Source: Snodgrassella sp945267035
GTDB lineage: Bacteria; Pseudomonadota; Gammaproteobacteria; Burkholderiales; Neisseriaceae
DNA length: 64,000 bases
Direction: 5' to 3'
NCBI RefSeq assembly: GCF_026535915.1
Contig: NZ_JAFNPF010000001.1
Coordinates: 1,116,001 to 1,180,000 of the forward strand
Each line of letters begins with the position of its first letter. The stretch's first letter is position 1. Positions 56,706-64,000 of this stretch are shown one piece after another. The position numbers and the translations under genes were made by a program. The notes beneath the pieces were generated by a model. The model was not told where the DNA came from and did no database searches. It saw nothing but the letters and a program-made list of their open reading frames with translations.

Positions 56706-57695
56706 ATGATTAGCAGAAAACGGATGCTGACTGTTGTGGTTGTCGTTATCGCTTTAATTGCCTTGTACTCAGGATGGCATTTTTATCAGGCTGCCAGGCA
56801 GCCGCTGACGCTTTATGGAAATGTTGATATCCGCGAAGTGAATATGGGTTTTCGTCAGCCAGGCCGTCTGATGTCGGTAAAAGTGAAAGAAGGTGATAAG
56901 GTTAAAAAGGGGCAAATATTGGCGTTGCTGGATGATGTGCCTTATCGCCATGCATTAGCTCAGGCTGAAGCTGAAGTGGCAAAAGCGCAGGCAGAGCTGC
57001 AAAAACTTGAAGCCGGAAACAGACAGCAGGATATCAAGGTAGCAGCTGCTGCAGTAACAAAAGCACAGGCGGTGTTGCAGCAGAGTGAAGCGGATCTAAA
57101 GCGTCAGCAGCAATTAGTTAAAGCAGGTGATGCAAGTGAAAAAACGCTTGAACAGGCACGTAGGGATCGGGATGTAGCGGTTGCGTCTCTGGCTTCCGCA
57201 CAGCAGACTTTATCGCTACAAAAATCAGGAGCAAGAATTGAAGAAATTGCGGCAGCGAGGGCGAACTTACAAGGTGCTCAGGCAAAGTTGTCGCAAGCGC
57301 GTACGGCATTAAATGATACGGTGCTGAGTGCACCGGATGATGCAGTGGTGATGAGCCGTGTGCGGGAACCGGGCAGTATGCTAAGTACACAGGATGCGGT
57401 GTATACGCTGTCGCTACGCAAGCCAGTATATGTTCGTGCTTATGTTGATGAACCCGCTTTGGGCAAAATTGCGCAAGGGATGCGGGTTTTTATTTATACG
57501 GATTCTTCGGCTAAAGTTTATTCCGGCCAGATAGGTTTTATTTCACCACGTGCAGAATTTACACCTAAATCTGTTGAAACCACAGATTTACGTACAGATT
57601 TGGTCTATCGGCTCAGAATTACTGTGTTGAATGATGATGATGCGCTGAAACAGGGTATGCCGGTGACGATTCGTTTTGACTCAAAGGGAGTGTGA
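56706..57695 (+). CDS. ybhG: HlyD-family membrane fusion protein, YbhG-like
   Basis: A 329-residue periplasmic adaptor (E. coli YbhG 332). One N-terminal membrane anchor (about 8-24), then a lipoyl half-motif (GRLMSVKVKEGDKVKKGQIL), a long coiled-coil hairpin of Ala/Gln/Lys heptads (about 75-200), the second lipoyl half with LSAPDDAVVMSRV, and a beta-barrel end. It links the inner-membrane ABC exporter to the outer-membrane channel encoded at the end of the operon. Starts at 56700 or 56706; GGGAG (56694-56698) is better spaced for 56706. Confidence 0.9.
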   Translation: MISRKRMLTVVVVVIALIALYSGWHFYQAARQPLTLYGNVDIREVNMGFRQPGRLMSVKVKEGDKVKKGQILALLDDVPYRHALAQAEAEVAKAQAELQKLEAGNRQQDIKVAAAAVTKAQAVLQQSEADLKRQQQLVKAGDASEKTLEQARRDRDVAVASLASAQQTLSLQKSGARIEEIAAARANLQGAQAKLSQARTALNDTVLSAPDDAVVMSRVREPGSMLSTQDAVYTLSLRKPVYVRAYVDEPALGKIAQGMRVFIYTDSSAKVYSGQIGFISPRAEFTPKSVETTDLRTDLVYRLRITVLNDDDALKQGMPVTIRFDSKGV

Positions 57696-57696
57696 T

Positions 57697-59451
57697 ATGT
57701 CTGATCAGCCGGTGATCGTTCTTGATCATGTCTCCCGTTACTTTGGCGAAGTAAGGGCATTACATCAGGTTAATGCGGCGATCTATCCCGGGCGATTAAC
57801 GGCATTAGCGGGTCCAGATGGCGCCGGAAAAACGACGTTGATGCGGTTGATGACCGGTTTGTTGCAGCCGGCTGCCGGTCAGATCACTATTGCAGGCTTG
57901 GATACGGTGAAAAATGCGGATTGCATAGCTCAGTATGTTGGTTATATGCCGCAGCGCTTTGGGTTATATGAAGATCTAACGGTGCTGGAAAATATGAAGT
58001 TATATGCGCATTTGCGTGGGTTGAGTGCTCAATCCAGTGAAAAGACATTTAGCCGTCTGTTGGCATTTACCCGTTTGCAGCCTTTTTCTCATCGACTTGC
58101 CGGTCGGCTTTCCGGAGGTATGAAACAAAAGTTAGGGCTAGCCTGTGCCATGATGGCTTCACCCAAAGTATTACTGTTGGATGAACCCGGTGTGGGCGTG
58201 GATCCGGTTAGCCGACAGGATTTATGGCAAATGGTGGCTGAGCTGACCGATGAAGGCGTTGCCGTTGTCTGGGCGACTGCTTATTTGGATGAAGCAGAAC
58301 AATGCGAAGCGGTGCTGTTATTAAATGAAGGAGAGTTGGTTTTTGCTGGCGAACCTCCAGCGTTGACTGCAGCATTAAGCGGACGAAGTTACCGCATGAG
58401 TGGTTTTACACAGGATCGTCGTCAGCTTTTAACTCAGGCATTAAATTTGCCCAGTGTCTGTGACGGTACGATTCAAGGCGCATCTTTGCGATTAGTACTC
58501 AAAAAAGGGCAGGACAGAAAACAAATCGATGAACTAGCGGCAACAGTTGGTGGAGAAATACAGGCTGTTTTGCCCAGATTCGAAGATGCATTTATTGATT
58601 TACTTGGCGGAGGACCGGCTGGAACTTCAGCGTTGGCGGCAACAATGTCGTCTTTTCCGGTTTTGGCTTCGGCTGCGGTGGAATGTATTCATCTGACCAA
58701 AAAATTTGGTGATTTTGTGGCCACCGATGATTCCAGTTTTCAGGTGAAACAAGGAGAAATTTTTGGATTGCTTGGCCCTAATGGTGCTGGTAAATCTACC
58801 ACATTCAAAATGCTGTGTGGTCTGTTGCGTCCGAGCAGCGGGCAAGCACATGTGGCTGGAATAGATTTGAGCCATGCCACGAAAAAAGCCAAGTTGCAAC
58901 TGGGCTATATGGCGCAGAAATTTTCGCTTTACGGCTTGTTAAATGTGGAGCAAAACCTGAATCTATTTGCGGGTATGTATGGTTTAAGTGGGTTCATTAA
59001 GCAGCAGCGCATTGAGGAAATGATTCATATTTTTCAGTTAACACCTTACCTCAGACGTTCGCCGGATGAGTTGCCTTTGGGTTTTAAACAGCGGCTGGCT
59101 CTGGCCTGTGCGCTAATGCATCGTCCGCCGGTTTTGTTTCTGGATGAGCCTACTTCTGGCGTAGACCCCGTCACCCGTCGGGAATTCTGGATTCATATTA
59201 ATGGGATGGTGCAGAAAGGGATGACGGTGATGGTGACGACACATTTTATGGATGAAGCTGAATATTGTGACCGTGTGGCATTGATGTATCAGGGGCGATT
59301 GATTGCTTTGGATACACCTGACCGGCTTAAAGAAAAGGTACGTGTCAGTGAAACCGAAGAACCGACCATGGAGCAAGCATTTATCCGTCTTATTGAAGCA
59401 GTGAATTGTGAAGATTCTGCTGAAGCTAAAACTTGCACGGAGGCTGTATGA
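57697..59451 (+). CDS. ybhF: Double-ATPase ABC exporter subunit, YbhF-like
   Basis: A 584-residue protein made of two fused ATP-binding cassettes (E. coli YbhF 578). Cassette 1: Walker A GPDGAGKTT, signature LSGGMKQKLG, Walker B LLLDEPGVGVD. Cassette 2: GPNGAGKST, a signature changed to LPLGFKQRLA, LFLDEPTSGVD. The deviating second signature is usual in this subfamily. It powers the ABC-2 permease pair that follows. The start 57697 lies one base after the adaptor stop with GGGAG before it; the frame is open a little further upstream inside that gene. Confidence 0.92.
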   Translation: MSDQPVIVLDHVSRYFGEVRALHQVNAAIYPGRLTALAGPDGAGKTTLMRLMTGLLQPAAGQITIAGLDTVKNADCIAQYVGYMPQRFGLYEDLTVLENMKLYAHLRGLSAQSSEKTFSRLLAFTRLQPFSHRLAGRLSGGMKQKLGLACAMMASPKVLLLDEPGVGVDPVSRQDLWQMVAELTDEGVAVVWATAYLDEAEQCEAVLLLNEGELVFAGEPPALTAALSGRSYRMSGFTQDRRQLLTQALNLPSVCDGTIQGASLRLVLKKGQDRKQIDELAATVGGEIQAVLPRFEDAFIDLLGGGPAGTSALAATMSSFPVLASAAVECIHLTKKFGDFVATDDSSFQVKQGEIFGLLGPNGAGKSTTFKMLCGLLRPSSGQAHVAGIDLSHATKKAKLQLGYMAQKFSLYGLLNVEQNLNLFAGMYGLSGFIKQQRIEEMIHIFQLTPYLRRSPDELPLGFKQRLALACALMHRPPVLFLDEPTSGVDPVTRREFWIHINGMVQKGMTVMVTTHFMDEAEYCDRVALMYQGRLIALDTPDRLKEKVRVSETEEPTMEQAFIRLIEAVNCEDSAEAKTCTEAV

Positions 59452-60575
59452 CACCAAACAAAAGTGCAGGTAAGAACCGTCTCGCTGCTCTGATTTATAA
59501 GGAAAGTCTACAAATTGTGCGTGACCCTTCAGCAATATTTGTTGCTTTTGTGTTGCCAGTGATTTTGTTGCTGTTGTTTGCTTTTGCTGTTTCGTTGGAT
59601 GTACGTAAAGTTCCGGTAGGTGTGGTGCTAAGTTCTGATACGCCGACGGCACAATCGCTGGCGGCAGCTTTTTCTGGTTCACGTTACTTTGCTGTTTTGC
59701 CTATGCGTCATACGCAGGAAGCAAAATCAGCAATTATAGCCAGTAAAATAAGGGGTTATGTAGTGATTCCGGCTGACATAGAAACCCGTCTGCATAGTCG
59801 GACTGATGATGCGCTGATTCAGGTGATTGCCGATGGGTCGCAACCTAATACCGCAAATTTTGTCACCGCCTATGCGCAAGGCATTGTTTCGCTGTGGCAG
59901 GCTCAGCATGGTTATGTTTCTGTCGCTCCTGTCTCTGTACAACCGCGTTTCTGGTTTAACGCTGAGTTAGAAAGCCGGCGTTCACTGATTCCGGGTTCGA
60001 TTGCCATTATTATGACTATGATTGGTACGTTGTTAACGGCATTAGTGGTGGCCAGAGAGTGGGAGCGTGGGACGATGGAGGGATTGCTGTCTACGCCGGC
60101 AACGATTACAGAAATACTACTGGGTAAACTGTTACCGTATTTTGTGCTGGGTATGCTGGCGACACTTGGTTCAGCACTGCTGGCCGTTTTTGCTTTCGAT
60201 GTACCGCTAAGAGGTAGCTGGCTGGTATTGATGCTACTGGCAGCCGTGTTTTTAATTCCGGCTCTGGGACAGGGGTTGGTGATATCAATATTAGCTAAAA
60301 ATCAGTTTATCGCCGCGCAATTGGCTGCATTCACGGGTTTTTTGCCAGCGTTTATGTTGTCCGGCTTTTTATATGAAACAGACAGTATGCCGTGGCCGAT
60401 CCGATTGATCACTCATATTATTCCGACGCGTTATTTTGTTGAAGCGCTGCAAACGGTTTTTTTGGTAGGCAATGTATGGTCGCTGTTATTGACCGATATG
60501 CTAGCCATGCTACTCATTGGCGGTCTACTGTTTATGTTGGCTCGAGCAAAATGTCATAAAAGTCTGGAGGGATAA
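59448..60575 (+). CDS. ybhS: ABC-2 type permease, YbhS-like
   Basis: A 375-residue inner-membrane permease (E. coli YbhS 377). One helix near the N-terminus (AIFVAFVLPVILLLLFAFA), a periplasmic domain of about 140 residues, then five helices; the conserved REWERGTMEGLLSTP loop of ABC-2 permeases is present. It forms the transmembrane path together with the next gene. ATG 59448 overlaps the ybhF stop (ATGA) and has GGAGG before it. A TTG at 59433 is less likely. Confidence 0.92.
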   Translation: MTPNKSAGKNRLAALIYKESLQIVRDPSAIFVAFVLPVILLLLFAFAVSLDVRKVPVGVVLSSDTPTAQSLAAAFSGSRYFAVLPMRHTQEAKSAIIASKIRGYVVIPADIETRLHSRTDDALIQVIADGSQPNTANFVTAYAQGIVSLWQAQHGYVSVAPVSVQPRFWFNAELESRRSLIPGSIAIIMTMIGTLLTALVVAREWERGTMEGLLSTPATITEILLGKLLPYFVLGMLATLGSALLAVFAFDVPLRGSWLVLMLLAAVFLIPALGQGLVISILAKNQFIAAQLAAFTGFLPAFMLSGFLYETDSMPWPIRLITHIIPTRYFVEALQTVFLVGNVWSLLLTDMLAMLLIGGLLFMLARAKCHKSLEG

Positions 60576-60577
60576 GG

Positions 60578-61672
60578 ATGCTGTTTTCGCTTCAGTTGCG
60601 CGCGCAGATTATCAAGGAAATTCTGTGTTTGCTGCGTGATAAAAGGGCGCGATTTATTTTGATTGTGCCGCCGATTATGCAATTAATGATTTTTTCTTTC
60701 GCGATTACTCTGGATGTACGCAATGTCACAGTGGGGGTTTATAACCGTGACAATGGTTACTGGTCGCAGGAGCTAGTGCGAACCATAGAACACGCTGGTT
60801 TTGTAAAAGAGGTGCTGGTTACAGACAATCCATCTGCATTGCATGCCGATATTGACCGCAAACAGGTACTGCTGGCGATTTCTATTCCAGAAGATTTTTC
60901 GCGCGCTATCGCTGCCGGTCAACCTGCCAGTTTGCAGGTGATTATAGATGGCCGTCGTGCCAATGCCGGCCAGATTGCCTATTCCTATATTGAGAGAATT
61001 GTCCAGAAGATGGGCGTGCAGGCACAGAAGACAGAACGGATTGCGGCTAGAAATTTCTTTAATCCAAATTTGAATTATCGTTGGTTTGTGGTTCCAGCAT
61101 TATCCGGCATCCTGATCTTTGTGATTGCGCTGATGACAGCTGCTCTATCGATTGCACGTGAGCGAGAACTGGGCACTTTTGATCAGCTGCTGGTATCACC
61201 TTGTACGCCGGCTGAAATCATCATTGCAAAATGTGTCCCTGGTTTCATGATCAGTATTATTTTGTCTTCCATGATGATTTTGGCGGCAGTGCTCGTTTTC
61301 AACATTCCGTTTACCGGTTCATTGCTGTTGTTGCTGATGGCGATGATGGTATTTATTGTTTCCATTACTGGTATCGGGCTGGCTATATCCGCATTTTGCT
61401 CTACCCAGCAACAGGCTATTTTAGGGGTGTTTGGGGTCATGATACCGATGGTCATGATGTCCGGATTTGCTACGCCAGTAGAAAATATGCCGCAGGTGCT
61501 GCAATGGCTAGCAGAGTTGATGCCGTTTAAACACTATCTGATTATTTTACATGGCGTTTTTTTAAAAAATATGCCAGCGGGTGAAATTCTTCACAACGCT
61601 TGGCCCATGGTGCTGATTGCCTGTGTCACTTTAACTATCGCTATCATTTCGGTTCGGAAGAAATTGCAATGA
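60578..61672 (+). CDS. ybhR: ABC-2 type permease, YbhR-like
   Basis: A 364-residue paralogue of the preceding permease (E. coli YbhR 368), with the same layout: N-terminal helix (LIVPPIMQLMIFSFAITLDV), periplasmic domain, five helices, and RERELGTFDQLLVSP as the ABC-2 motif. Two different permeases form a heterodimer with the double ATPase. It starts two bases after ybhS and overlaps the next gene by ATGA. The E. coli complex has been reported to export tetracycline-type drugs and Na+/Li+; the substrate here is not known. Confidence 0.92.
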   Translation: MLFSLQLRAQIIKEILCLLRDKRARFILIVPPIMQLMIFSFAITLDVRNVTVGVYNRDNGYWSQELVRTIEHAGFVKEVLVTDNPSALHADIDRKQVLLAISIPEDFSRAIAAGQPASLQVIIDGRRANAGQIAYSYIERIVQKMGVQAQKTERIAARNFFNPNLNYRWFVVPALSGILIFVIALMTAALSIARERELGTFDQLLVSPCTPAEIIIAKCVPGFMISIILSSMMILAAVLVFNIPFTGSLLLLLMAMMVFIVSITGIGLAISAFCSTQQQAILGVFGVMIPMVMMSGFATPVENMPQVLQWLAELMPFKHYLIILHGVFLKNMPAGEILHNAWPMVLIACVTLTIAIISVRKKLQ

Positions 61673-63066
61673 AAATCTTGCCTTTAACTATTGTGTCTAT
61701 ACCCCTTTTTTGGCTAACAGCTTGTATCAGCGCGCCACCTTATCAAGGAGCACCGGCTATTGAGCTCGCACCTCAATGGACAGCATCAAAAAACCATGCG
61801 GAATCATCGCTAAATTTAGAAAAATGGTGGCAATATTTTAACGACCCGCAACTGAATTTATTGATTAATGAAGGGTTGGCGTATAACCACGATGTACGAC
61901 TGGCGGTCATGAAAATTGAAGAAGCCCATGCGATAATGACCGCTTCGCGAAGTCAGTTTTTGCCATCTGCAGATCTCGATCTTCGCCATAGTAATAGCCG
62001 TAATAGTGAAGCCGTCAATAAAATCAATTCTCGTTACCAGACTCGTAATTATGTTGGTGCTGCAATCGGATGGGAGGTGGATATATTTGGGCGCATACGT
62101 CACGGAGTTGCTGCCAATTCAGCGCGTTATGAACAAAGCGTTGAAGAGGCTGATGGGGTAAGGTTGAGTATATCAACTGAAATTGTGCGTAGTTATTTTG
62201 GCTTAAGCAGCGCACAACACGAATTACAAGCACAACAACAAATCATCAAAAATCTGCTTGCCATGCGTAATGTGGTGACCAGACGGGTGCAAGCCGGTGA
62301 TTTACCTCGGATTGAAATCGAGTCAATCGATGCACGACTGCAGACAGCTCAGGCTATCATACCGGAAATTGAAGCACGGATTCAGGCAAATTTACTGGCG
62401 TTAAGTATCCTGACCGGCGGACAGCCGGATAAACAAATGCAGTTGGGTGCAGCTGTTGTGGCATTACCGTCTTTACCGGATATACCTGTTGGCAAACCAG
62501 CTGATATTTTGCGTCGGCGTCCGGATATTCGTGCCGCTGAGCGTCAGCTTGCTGTAAGCAATGCAGAGCTGGGTGCAGCGATTGCGGAACAATTTCCTAA
62601 ACTCGCTATCAATGCAAGTGGTGGCTTTGATGCTTTGTCTTCAGCTCGGTTAATACAGGCAGCCAATCAAAGTTGGTCTGTGGTGCCTTTTATTTCCTGG
62701 CGTATTCTGGACGGGGGTAAGGTAAAAGCTGAAATACATGCTGCTAAAGCCAGAGAAAAAATGGCTGCATTACACTATGAGCAAACTGTGCTGACTGCAT
62801 TGAATGAAGCGGAAACGGCCATGAGTAATTATCATTATTACCGCCAAGGGGTAAAGTATTCTTCCAAGGCTGCACGTGCCGCACAGCAGATACTGCAAAG
62901 TCAGCTCAGACGCTTTCAAGCTGGTGATATTTCTATGGCAGATTTGTTAGAAGCGCAAAGGAATTTTGCTCAGGCTGAATATTCTTATGCTGTGGCTTAT
63001 GGTCATGCCACACGGGCAATGGTTGATGTGATTAAAGCTTTGGGTGGTGGCTTGCAACAATCATAG
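61669..63066 (+). CDS. Outer-membrane efflux lipoprotein, NodT/TolC family
   Basis: A 465-residue outer-membrane factor. It starts with a lipoprotein signal (lipobox WLTAC). Two OEP repeats follow, each starting with long helices (WWQYFNDPQLNLLINEGL; RRRPDIRAAERQLAVSNAELGAAIAEQFPKL), the signature of NodT-type channels. It forms the trimeric outer-membrane duct of a tripartite pump. Start and ybhR stop overlap as ATGA, so it is part of the operon. In E. coli the ybhGFSR cluster has no own channel gene and is expected to use TolC; here a dedicated one is attached. Confidence 0.92.
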   Translation: MKILPLTIVSIPLFWLTACISAPPYQGAPAIELAPQWTASKNHAESSLNLEKWWQYFNDPQLNLLINEGLAYNHDVRLAVMKIEEAHAIMTASRSQFLPSADLDLRHSNSRNSEAVNKINSRYQTRNYVGAAIGWEVDIFGRIRHGVAANSARYEQSVEEADGVRLSISTEIVRSYFGLSSAQHELQAQQQIIKNLLAMRNVVTRRVQAGDLPRIEIESIDARLQTAQAIIPEIEARIQANLLALSILTGGQPDKQMQLGAAVVALPSLPDIPVGKPADILRRRPDIRAAERQLAVSNAELGAAIAEQFPKLAINASGGFDALSSARLIQAANQSWSVVPFISWRILDGGKVKAEIHAAKAREKMAALHYEQTVLTALNEAETAMSNYHYYRQGVKYSSKAARAAQQILQSQLRRFQAGDISMADLLEAQRNFAQAEYSYAVAYGHATRAMVDVIKALGGGLQQS

Positions 63067-63451
63067 GAATGAAAATTTTTTGCACATTTGGTGATGATTA
63101 GAAGATTAAAAATAACGATAACTGTGCTTGAAAACCAATTTTTACTCTATTTTTAGTTACAACGTTTAGTAGATTGAGGAAAGTAGTGCATTATTGGGCT
63201 AATTACCGTCAACCAAGTTAAATTAGCCAAAGCAGGTAATTTTACAAACAAGTTTTAAATCTTTGGCGGATCCAGAGTATTTATCTACAAACAAAGAAAT
63301 AACTTGCGATCATCCAAAAACGATGAAGGCCTAAAAGTCACTTTTAGGTTAATTTATATTAAAATGATATTGATTTCTTCGTTATGAACCAAAAGAATGG
63401 CAAATTAATATGAAGAATAAGTGTCGACCACAATAATGATAAGGTAATGTC
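63067..63451. other. Intergenic region after the exporter operon
   Basis: About 385 AT-rich bases. No clear terminator, gene or repeat was found. Confidence 0.5.
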
Positions 63452-64000
63452 ATGTTGAATACCACCAAGATAATGCTTCTCAATTTTTTCATTATCTTCA
63501 ATTTGATGATAGTTGGCTGTCAATCCAATATTGATCATTTTTATCATGAAGATAGCACAACGGGTGCCATTGTTGAAATTCCAGTTACTTCGGTAAAACC
63601 CATTATTTATAATTTATATGAATACCAAGGTAATTTAGTGATTGCGGATGAATACGATCAAGCATTACCAGATAAAAAGGGGCGAGATATTGTATATAGA
63701 AAAAAGCTGGGTTATTTCTTACATGAAAAAATAGATGATGTTAATTTAAATCAGATAGTTGATCGAAATTCATATAGCGAATTAATACCCAATGTTTTGT
63801 ATAAAGATAAGAATCATATTTATTTTATTCGTAAAGAAGGTGGCTGTGTTTTATGTTTGAAAAATTTAGCATTAAATCCTGATAACATCAGAATATATGA
63901 TGATGAATTTATTGGTGATAATAAAAGATTATTTTGTCTCTATAATGGTAATGAGATAACGGTCAAATCAGTATCAGATTTTAAAACTTACAAAACCTCT
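63452..64000 (+). CDS. Lipoprotein, DKNYY-like family (partial)
   Basis: The first 183 codons of a gene that runs off the right edge. A signal sequence rich in Phe, Ile and Leu ends in MIVGC, a plausible lipobox. The later text VLYKDKNHIYFIRKEGG has the DKNxxYF pattern of the DKNYY family, small repeats found in secreted proteins of unknown function from host-associated bacteria. AAGG lies 7 bases before the ATG. Function unknown. Confidence 0.6.
   Translation, partial: MLNTTKIMLLNFFIIFNLMIVGCQSNIDHFYHEDSTTGAIVEIPVTSVKPIIYNLYEYQGNLVIADEYDQALPDKKGRDIVYRKKLGYFLHEKIDDVNLNQIVDRNSYSELIPNVLYKDKNHIYFIRKEGGCVLCLKNLALNPDNIRIYDDEFIGDNKRLFCLYNGNEITVKSVSDFKTYKTS

Overview
The window looks like chromosomal DNA of a betaproteobacterium of the Neisseriaceae. 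The G+C content appears to be near 40%, which would fit a host-associated member such as Snodgrassella better than the GC-richer pathogenic Neisseria. This placement is inference. It rests on the patA-patB-ape1 peptidoglycan O-acetylation locus, the tmRNA tag ANDESYALAA (one residue from the neisserial ANDETYALAA), a single-TM FtsK-type translocase, and the housekeeping gene set. I did not see the canonical Neisseria DNA uptake sequence.

Layout. 1-3280 (minus): cell-wall O-acetylation genes. 3.8-9.1 kb: a CDF metal exporter behind a MerR-type promoter, a small secreted protein, gph, an Asp/Glu racemase-family gene, and several decayed coding remnants (7126-7446, 8412-8806, 9081-9146). 9.2-13.9 kb (minus): cca-glnD-nnrD. 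14.3-16.9 kb: a PAP2 phosphatase, a YjzC-like small protein, a GAF protein and ribA. 17.2-20.6 kb: a cold-shock gene divergent from clpS-clpA, with a decayed partial copy of the clpS start. 20.6-22.0 kb: non-coding DNA holding one pseudogene. 22.0-26.8 kb (minus): a phosphoethanolamine-transferase-like sulfatase, a ferredoxin/flavin reductase, a secreted hypothetical protein and an amino-acid-binding lipoprotein. 27.1-32.7 kb: panC, ftsK, and a DUF805 membrane protein.

33.1-44.3 kb is a complete nitrate-respiration block on one strand: narX-narL (sensor and regulator), narK (transport) and narGHJI (respiratory nitrate reductase). It is followed by accessory DNA: an orphan CI/LexA-like repressor, nearly 2 kb of very AT-rich DNA without recognisable genes, and a tandem pair of ankyrin genes (one dead, one intact), ending at ssrA (tmRNA).

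49.2-50.5 kb holds DUF1841 and DUF441 genes and tRNA-Ser(GGA). Next to the tRNA, alone between long non-coding flanks, is a 1281-residue protein (51502-55347). It has an N-terminal PD-(D/E)XK-like motif, a STAND-type P-loop NTPase and a long helical C-terminal part. This is the best candidate in the window for an undescribed immune system, resembling in architecture the Avs family of anti-phage STAND proteins.

56.0-63.1 kb is a tight operon matching E. coli cecR-ybhGFSR (TetR regulator, HlyD adaptor, double-ATPase, two ABC-2 permeases) plus a TolC/NodT-type outer-membrane lipoprotein, so a full tripartite exporter is encoded together. A 39-bp palindrome lies 32 bp before the regulator gene. 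The window ends inside a DKNYY-like lipoprotein gene.
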